Shown here: in pieces, positions 6,513 through 11,336 of the stretch
Position numbering within the stretch: position 1 is the first letter of the stretch
Layout of the letters: the number at the start of each line of letters is the position of its first letter
Source: CAZGVW01 sp964529265
GTDB lineage: Bacteria; Planctomycetota; Phycisphaerae; Phycisphaerales; UBA1924
DNA length: 11,336 nt
NCBI GenBank assembly: GCA_964529265.1
Contig: CAZGVW010000145.1
Coordinates: 1 to 11,336, forward strand
Direction of reading: 5' to 3'
Program-made: the position numbers and the translations under genes
The notes under the pieces: model-generated
Seen by the model: the letters and a program-made list of their open reading frames with translations, nothing else
Databases searched by the model: none
Told to the model about the DNA's origin: nothing

Positions 6513-9500
6513 GCGTCTCCTCCTTCGGCGTCCGCAAGCCCGTCGTCGCCAACCTCGTGATGCTCGTCATCATCGGGGCCGGCCTCGTCTTCGGCGTCAC
6601 GCTCCGCCGCGAGTTCTTCCCCGAAGTCCGCCCCAACATGGTCCTCATCGCCGCGCCCTACCCCGGCGCCTCCCCCGAAGAAATCGATCGCGCCCTCGCC
6701 GTCAAGATCGAGGACGCCATCGCCGACATCCGCGACATCAAGGAGATCAACTCCACCGTCGTCGAAGGCGCCGCCACACTCCAGGTCGAGTTCCTCCCCG
6801 GCGTCGCCATCGAGGACGCCGTCGCCCAGGTCAAGCGCAAGATCGATGCCCTCCAGGACCTCCCCGAGCAGTCGGAGCGCATCACCGTCGAATCCTTCGA
6901 GCCCAACATCCCCGTCATCAACCTCACGCTCTATGGCGACGTCGATGAGCGCAGCATGAAGGACGCCATCCGCGCCATGCGCGACGACATCCGCACGCTG
7001 CCCGACATGGGCGATGTCTTCGTCTCCGGCGTCCGCACCGATGAAATCGCCGTCGAAGTCCGCGAAGCCGCCCTCGTCCAGCACGGCGTCGGCCTCCCCT
7101 ACGTCGCCGAGCGCATCGGCGCCGCCATGGCCGAAGCCCCGGGCGGCGCCGTCCGCTCCCCGCGCCTCGATGTCACCGTCCGCACGACGCCCATCGACGA
7201 GCGCTCCGACGCCATTCGCCGCATCATCGTCAAGGCCGCGCCCGATGGCCGCCCCATCCGCCTCGATGAAATCGCCACCGTCTCCGAAACCTTCGCCGAC
7301 GTCGATCTCCGCACCCGCTTCCAGGGCAAGCCCTGCGTCTCGCTCACCGCCTATGCCGTGGGCGAGCAGGACGCCGTGCGCATGTCCGCCCTCGTCAAGG
7401 CCTATGCCGCGGGCCGCATGCGCGAGCCCCTCGAACGCACCTGGGGCGAGCGCTTCGCCTCCTTGCGCCCCAATCCGACTTCCGGGGGCGGCGCACCTGT
7501 CTCCGACCGCCTCGCCGCCTACGAACTCGGCCTCTCCCGCCCCGGACTCGGCGCCGCGCAAGTCTCCACCCACACCGATCTCGCCCGCTTCGTCTCCCAG
7601 CGCCTCGAACTCCTCTCCCGCAACGCCCTCGCCGGCGGCGTGCTCGTCTTCATCACGCTCCTGCTCTTCCTCACGCCCACCGTCGCCATGTGGGTCACCA
7701 TCGGCCTCGTCATCTCCATCCTCGGCACGCTCGCCGCCATGCACTTCCTCGATGTCTCGCTGAACCTCCTCACCATGTTCGGCCTGATCATCGTCCTCGG
7801 CCTCCTCGTTGACGACGCCATCGTCGTCGCCGAGAACATCACCGCCCGCCACGAACGCGGCGAGCCCGCCGAGTCCGCCGCCATCGGCGGCGCCACCCAG
7901 GTCGAGTGGCCCGTCGTCGCCACCGTCCTCACCACCATCTGGGCCTTCCTCCCCCTGCGCCTCATCGAGGGTCGCATCGGCGATCTCATGGGCGTCCTGC
8001 CCCTCGTCGTCATGATCGCCCTCACCATCTCCCTCCTGGAGTGCCTCCTCATCCTCCCCGCGCACATGGCCCACAGCCTGCGCGCCCTAGAGCGCCGCCG
8101 CCCCGGCCCCTTCCGCCGCGTCTCCCGAGCCCTCGAAGCCGTCCGCTTCTTCGTCCTCCAGCGCACGATCGCCCCCGCCTACGCCCGCCTCCTCGGCCTC
8201 TGCCTCCGCCGCCGCTACCTCACCGTCATCGTCGGCCTCGCCGCCGTCATCGCCTCCCTCGGCATGGTCGCCGGCGGCCGCGTCCCCTTCGTCTTCTTCG
8301 ACGCCGCCGATAGCGAAACCGTCACCGCCGATCTCACCATGCCCGTCGGCACGCCCCTCGCCGCCACCGATCTGGTCGCGCGCCAGATCGAAGCCGCCTG
8401 CCTCCGCGCGCCCGAAGTCCAGTCCGTCTTCGCCGTCGTCGGCGCTCGGCAGGACGCCGAAGGCGGCGGCGGCATCGCCCAGGGCCACCGCGCCCAGGTC
8501 TGGCTCGAACTTCACCCCGTCGAGCGCCGCGAGCGGAGCAGCGATCAGGTCGTCGTCGCCATCCAGAACGATCTCGGCCCCATCCCCGGCGTCAAGAGCC
8601 TCCGCTTCGAAGCCCTCCAGGGCGGCCCCGCCGGCCCGCCCATCACCCTCACCGTCGCCGGCGACGTGAGCAGCGAGCGCCTCCGCGCCGTCGCCTCCGC
8701 CATCCAGGCCGAACTCGAGGAGTACGAAGGCGTCTTCGGCGTCGCCGACGACGCCGACGCCGGCAAGCGCGAACTCCGGATCACCCTCCGCGACGGCGCT
8801 TCCGAACTCGGCTTCACCAACGCGAACCTCGCCCTCCAGATCCGCGCCGCCGTCTTCGGACTCGAGGCCCACACCTTCGCCGGCCACAAGGAAGACGTGG
8901 ACGTCCGCGTCATGCTCGAGGAATCCGATCGCCGCAGCCTCGCCGCCATCGAGGCCATGCGCGTCTTCACGCCCGACGGCCGCGCCGTCCCCCTGAGCGA
9001 AGTCGCCCGCCTCGACGAAGGCCACGGCTACGCCACCGTCCGCCGCCTCGATCGTCAGCGCGCCGTCACCGTCACCGCCGATGTCGATCGCTCCCGCGCC
9101 AACCCGGAGCAGGTCGTCGCCTCACTCGCGCCCTTCCTCGAAACCTTGGAGCGCGACAACCCCGGCATCCAGATCATCCCCCGGGGCCGCCAGAAGGACC
9201 TCGCCGATTCCTTCCGCACGCTCCCCATCGGCATGCTCGCCGCCTGCGGGCTCATCTACGTCACCCTCGCCTGGCTCTTCAGTTCCTACACCCAGCCCAT
9301 CATCGTCCTCTTCGCCATCCCCTTCTCGATCATCGGCGTCGTCTGGGGACACCTCGTCATGGGCTTCGATATGACGATCCTCTCCCTCATCGGCTTCGTC
9401 GCCCTCTCCGGCATCGTCGTCAACGATGCCCTCGTCTTCATCAACTTCTACAACGAGAAGCGCGCCCAGGGCCACTCCGTCATGGAAGCCGCGCTCATCA

Positions 9501-9772
9501 CAGGCCCCGATCGCCTCCGCGCCATCCTCCTCACCACGCTCACCACCGTCCTCGGCCTCGCCCCCCTCATGCTCGAGCAATCCTTCCAGGCGCACTTCCT
9601 CATCCCCATGGCCATCACCATCTCCTTCGGCCTCATCAGCGCCACCTTCCTGACGCTCATCCTCCTCCCCGCCCTCCTCGTCATCGGCGACGACATCCGC
9701 CGCGCCATCCGCTGGGTCTGGACCGGCGGCGCACTGGAGCCGGAGTTGAGTCAGGGCGCGGCGCAGGCGTAG
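6509..9772 (+). CDS. RND-family efflux pump, inner-membrane transporter (HAE1/AcrB-like)
   Basis: Proton-driven exporter of the AcrB/AcrD/AcrF family, 1087 residues (AcrB is 1049). Seen: TM1 at about 11-31, the first periplasmic domain (32-370, with FFPEV at 36-40 and PGASPEEID at 52-60), TM2-TM6 (about 373-517), TM7 (568-588), the second periplasmic domain (590-900), and TM8-TM12 (905-1058). The TM4 proton-relay motif GLLVDDAIVVAEN (431-443) keeps both aspartates, D435 and D436. TM10 reads LSGIVVNDALVFINF (966-980), so the Lys940-Asn941 of AcrB is Asn972-Asp973. An unusual Arg/Pro/Gly segment (about 303-350) sits before TM2. With the coupled adaptor it would form a tripartite pump; the TolC-like channel must be elsewhere. 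The substrate is unknown. Confidence 0.92.
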   Translation: MSVSSFGVRKPVVANLVMLVIIGAGLVFGVTLRREFFPEVRPNMVLIAAPYPGASPEEIDRALAVKIEDAIADIRDIKEINSTVVEGAATLQVEFLPGVAIEDAVAQVKRKIDALQDLPEQSERITVESFEPNIPVINLTLYGDVDERSMKDAIRAMRDDIRTLPDMGDVFVSGVRTDEIAVEVREAALVQHGVGLPYVAERIGAAMAEAPGGAVRSPRLDVTVRTTPIDERSDAIRRIIVKAAPDGRPIRLDEIATVSETFADVDLRTRFQGKPCVSLTAYAVGEQDAVRMSALVKAYAAGRMREPLERTWGERFASLRPNPTSGGGAPVSDRLAAYELGLSRPGLGAAQVSTHTDLARFVSQRLELLSRNALAGGVLVFITLLLFLTPTVAMWVTIGLVISILGTLAAMHFLDVSLNLLTMFGLIIVLGLLVDDAIVVAENITARHERGEPAESAAIGGATQVEWPVVATVLTTIWAFLPLRLIEGRIGDLMGVLPLVVMIALTISLLECLLILPAHMAHSLRALERRRPGPFRRVSRALEAVRFFVLQRTIAPAYARLLGLCLRRRYLTVIVGLAAVIASLGMVAGGRVPFVFFDAADSETVTADLTMPVGTPLAATDLVARQIEAACLRAPEVQSVFAVVGARQDAEGGGGIAQGHRAQVWLELHPVERRERSSDQVVVAIQNDLGPIPGVKSLRFEALQGGPAGPPITLTVAGDVSSERLRAVASAIQAELEEYEGVFGVADDADAGKRELRITLRDGASELGFTNANLALQIRAAVFGLEAHTFAGHKEDVDVRVMLEESDRRSLAAIEAMRVFTPDGRAVPLSEVARLDEGHGYATVRRLDRQRAVTVTADVDRSRANPEQVVASLAPFLETLERDNPGIQIIPRGRQKDLADSFRTLPIGMLAACGLIYVTLAWLFSSYTQPIIVLFAIPFSIIGVVWGHLVMGFDMTILSLIGFVALSGIVVNDALVFINFYNEKRAQGHSVMEAALITGPDRLRAILLTTLTTVLGLAPLMLEQSFQAHFLIPMAITISFGLISATFLTLILLPALLVIGDDIRRAIRWVWTGGALEPELSQGAAQA

Positions 9773-9787
9773 CCTTCGGGACATCGC

Positions 9788-10549
9788 ATGCGAGCAAGAG
9801 CATATCTCCGAACCAAGCGACGTATCCGCGCGTCGAGTGTTGTCGCCGTCCTATGTGGAATCGCCATCGGTGTCGTTGGCGGCATTCTCATTCCCACGTC
9901 ATTGCGAAGCGGCATGTTTCATCGCATCGCCTCTGTCGTGCCTGGGTACTTCCCCATGAACGGCGTCCCTCAGTCGGTCGATTTGTGGTCCGCCGAGACC
10001 GACTTCTACGTCAAGAGAAGCAGTTCGAGGTATTGGATAAGCTTGTATCAGGTCATGCATCGAAGCATTTTTGAACCAATCTATGCGCCGCGATACTACG
10101 TCATTCACTCGAACACGAAGGCGTTGCCTTCTTGGGTTCGATTGCCGCGAGGCCGGCACGAGATAGTGTCGAGCGCAGGCTACGGGTTCCCGCTGCCTTC
10201 CCAGGTAGAGTATTGCATCCAGGATTTCGAGAAGGAGCCATCGAGAGTTTATCGAGGCCTGACGCTTTATTTGGCGGAGGCGGATGTCATGCGTTCGTAT
10301 CCAGCAACGTTCGAGGTCGCTTGGAGCGTTTGGCGAACGGCGGTAAATATTGTTGCCTGGGCGCTTCCGCTACCGGTCGCTTTCTGGCTCTCTCGGGCAG
10401 CATCGCTGGCCCTTTGGCGTCGCATCCGGGAGTGGCGCGGGCTTTGTGGAGGCTGTGGGTATTCCCTTCAGGGAATTGCGCCGAGTGTGTGCCCTGAGTG
10501 CGGAGAGCACGTGCGCGGGGCCTCTGGGCAGGAGCACAACCGCTCGTGA
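9788..10549 (+). CDS. Two-TM membrane protein with C-terminal zinc ribbon, unknown function
   Basis: I do not recognise a characterised family. The protein has 253 residues: an Arg-rich N-terminus, TM1 at about 16-37, an extracytoplasmic middle (about 40-180, rich in Tyr/Trp/Ser), TM2 at about 184-210, then a cytoplasmic basic stretch. It ends in a zinc ribbon with C220-xx-C223 and C235-xx-C238 around GYSLQGIAPSV. This ribbon is a tail seen on many otherwise unrelated planctomycete membrane proteins. Only 15 bases separate it from the RND stop, but its codon use is mixed (many A/T-ending codons and an even spread of Arg codons), unlike the C-ending habit upstream. It may therefore be a separately acquired or weakly expressed gene rather than part of the pump operon. 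The ATG at 9788 has a weak CGGGA five bases upstream. Confidence 0.75.
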   Translation: MRARAYLRTKRRIRASSVVAVLCGIAIGVVGGILIPTSLRSGMFHRIASVVPGYFPMNGVPQSVDLWSAETDFYVKRSSSRYWISLYQVMHRSIFEPIYAPRYYVIHSNTKALPSWVRLPRGRHEIVSSAGYGFPLPSQVEYCIQDFEKEPSRVYRGLTLYLAEADVMRSYPATFEVAWSVWRTAVNIVAWALPLPVAFWLSRAASLALWRRIREWRGLCGGCGYSLQGIAPSVCPECGEHVRGASGQEHNRS

Positions 10550-10581
10550 GTCTCGTCCGCGCGGTCTGCCCCCCGCCCGCC

Positions 10582-10716
10582 TCACCCCCCGCGCCGTATC
10601 GCCTGAATCTGCCGCTCGTACCCCGCCCGATTCAGCGGATCCCCGCCGCCGCCCGCCTCAGCCCCCGCACCGCCTCATCCACCCGCCCTGACCCATACAG
10701 CGCCGCCGCTGATCGA
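10582..10716 (-). pseudogene. Frameshifted, truncated tail of a TPR-repeat protein
   Basis: Read on the minus strand, 10716 down to about 10640 encodes a good TPR-like helix pair, LYGSGRVDEAVRGLRRAAAG. This frame then meets a stop at 10632-10634. One frame over, the sequence continues as DPLNRAGYERQIQAIRRGG and stops at 10582-10584. Joined, the two give the TPR end A-x-DP-x-N exactly where it should fall, so a one-base change in the G/C-rich run near 10640 has probably broken the frame. Upstream of about 10720 the reading no longer looks like a TPR. This suggests that only the 3' end of the gene is left, facing the end of the zinc-ribbon gene 32 bases away. It could instead be a chance pattern in GC-rich spacer, or a sequencing error in a homopolymer. 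Confidence 0.4.
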
Positions 10717-10738
10717 TAGAGACCATTGCTATCGCTCA
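10710..10738. promoter_or_regulatory. Operator-like palindrome 1 upstream of fic
   Basis: TGATCGATAG, nine bases, then CTATCGCTCA: an inverted repeat with one mismatch out of ten. The right arm overlaps the candidate -35 box of fic. The same arms recur in palindrome 2. The left arm also lies at the edge of the TPR remnant, so its match may be partly fortuitous. Confidence 0.5.
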
Positions 10739-10754
10739 AGAATCGTGCTATTGT
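10726..10754 (+). promoter_or_regulatory. Candidate sigma-70 promoter of fic
   Basis: TTGCTA (10726-10731), a 17-base spacer, then TATTGT (10749-10754) preceded by an extended -10 TGC (10746-10748). This is the best promoter-like sequence in the window and it is AT-richer than its surroundings. Transcription would begin near 10761, about 22 bases before the fic start codon. Both boxes are touched by the flanking palindromes. Confidence 0.55.
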
Positions 10755-10783
10755 GAGCGATAAAACGGCGGGTCTATCGCTCA
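10754..10783. promoter_or_regulatory. Operator-like palindrome 2, ending on the fic start codon
   Basis: TGAGCGATA (10754-10762), twelve bases, then TATCGCTCA (10775-10783): a perfect nine-base inverted repeat. The last base of the right arm is the A of the fic ATG. The spacer holds GGCGGG (10767-10772), the only plausible ribosome-binding site. A protein bound here would cover the transcription start and leader. If transcription starts further upstream, the arms could also pair in the mRNA and hide the start codon. Confidence 0.6.
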
Positions 10784-11336
10784 TGAAATGGAACTGGCAG
10801 CAACCCGATTGGCCCAGGCTTACTTGGGACGACACCCGGCTGGAGAAGGCCGAGGGGCGATTCTTGCTGGCTGGCGGCCAGTTTATCGGCGCCGTCCGGC
10901 ACTTGGATGGAGGCGACCACGACCTCCTCATCGTCGAGGCCATGAGCGACGAGGCGGTCACGACCTCTCGCATCGAGGGGGAAATCCTCGACCGCGAGAG
11001 TGTCCAATCCTCCATCCGCCGCCAGCTCGGGCTCGCCTCCGACCGGCGTACGGTCAAGCCCGCCGAGCAGGGCGTCGGCGAGATGATGGTCCACCTGTTC
11101 CGATACTCCGCGGACCCTCTCGACAGGGCGACCCTCTTCGCCTGGCACAGGATGCTGATGCACGGCCGGACAGACCTCCGTGACGTGGGGCGCTACCGCA
11201 CGCACGCCGAGCCGATGCAGGTCGTCTCGGGACCTATCGACGCGCCGAGCGTCCACTTCGAGGCGCCGCCCTCGGGCCGGATACCGCAAGAAATGACACG
11301 GTTCATAGAGTGGTTCAACCGCACCGCCCCCGGCGG
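10783..11336 (+). CDS. Fic-family protein (DUF4172-type), 5' part, runs off the window
   Basis: The first 184 residues of an open frame with no stop before the window end. Fic enzymes transfer AMP, or less often another moiety, to target proteins. Seen: an N-terminal DUF4172-like region starting MKWNWQQPDWPRLTW, with an EGRFLLAGGQFIGAV helix (24-38). The inhibitory-helix motif [S/T]xxxE[G/N] appears as TSRIEG (61-66), followed by ILDRESVQSSIRRQLG (68-83). The Fic core begins with LFAWHRML (118-125), GRYRT (136-140), and the target-docking flap around MQVVSG and VHFEAPP (145-163). The catalytic HxFx(D/E)GNGRxxR loop lies beyond the window, so activity cannot be judged. The motif's place before the core makes it a class II, self-inhibited Fic. 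The start is set by the conserved MKWNWQ opening and GGCGGG ten bases upstream. Many relatives carry a C-terminal winged helix, which would fit the operators upstream. Confidence 0.88.
   Translation, partial: MKWNWQQPDWPRLTWDDTRLEKAEGRFLLAGGQFIGAVRHLDGGDHDLLIVEAMSDEAVTTSRIEGEILDRESVQSSIRRQLGLASDRRTVKPAEQGVGEMMVHLFRYSADPLDRATLFAWHRMLMHGRTDLRDVGRYRTHAEPMQVVSGPIDAPSVHFEAPPSGRIPQEMTRFIEWFNRTAPG

Noticed and set aside
6260..8074. 604-residue minus-strand open frame, very acidic
   Set aside because: Antisense shadow of the adaptor and pump: C-ending codons read backwards give Gly/Asp/Glu/Ala runs. No family motif.
8087..9025. 312-residue acidic minus-strand open frame
   Set aside because: Same antisense effect over the second half of the RND pump.
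10788..11183. 131-residue open frame overlapping fic
   Set aside because: Arg/Pro-rich shadow in another frame. The frame from 10783 carries the Fic motifs over its full length.
1..11336. CRISPR arrays, insertion sequences, long direct repeats
   Set aside because: Searched by eye on both strands; apart from the fic operators I see no regularly spaced or terminal repeats and no transposase or integrase gene.

Overview
The window is high-GC bacterial DNA with a strongly C-ending codon habit, almost no Shine-Dalgarno sequences and tightly packed genes. The best taxonomic hint is the membrane protein at 9788-10549. Its C-terminal zinc ribbon (CxxC-GYSLQGI-x-CPEC) is a tail often seen in Planctomycetota, especially Phycisphaerae-like lineages. 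This placement is an inference from style and motifs, not from a marker gene.

Region A (2-4751) is a four-gene, same-strand envelope-glycan cluster: a GT-A glycosyltransferase (GT2), a polytopic GT-C protein that resembles eukaryotic ALG10/DIE2, and a DprE1-like FAD oxidase with a DprE2-like SDR reductase. The last three genes are joined by ATGA stop/start overlaps. DprE1 and DprE2 are known to epimerise polyprenyl-phosphoryl-ribose to polyprenyl-phosphoryl-arabinose. The coupled ALG10-like enzyme belongs to a family that uses lipid-phosphate sugars. A reasonable hypothesis is that the cluster makes a lipid-linked pentose and uses it on a cell-envelope glycan. The synthase for the ribose precursor (UbiA-type) is not in the window.

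Region B (4752-5105) is a short gap that holds a tRNA-Cys(GCA) gene on the minus strand with a plausible promoter.

Region C (5106-9772) is a two-gene efflux operon: an inner-membrane-anchored periplasmic adaptor (HlyD/MFP) and a 1087-residue RND pump, again joined by ATGA. The pump keeps the TM4 Asp-Asp pair but has Asn-Asp where AcrB has Lys-Asn in TM10. No outer-membrane channel gene is present.

Region D (9788-10549) is a two-TM zinc-ribbon membrane protein of unknown function, with visibly different base composition from the operon 15 bases upstream.

Region E (10550-11336) looks like a junction. The tail of a minus-strand TPR gene, frameshifted and cut off, abuts the upstream region of a Fic-family (DUF4172-type) AMPylator gene that runs off the window. 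The fic upstream region holds two operator-like palindromes of the form TGAGCGATA-N-TATCGCTCA around a good -35/-10 promoter. The second palindrome ends on the A of the start codon, which suggests tight and possibly self-directed repression.
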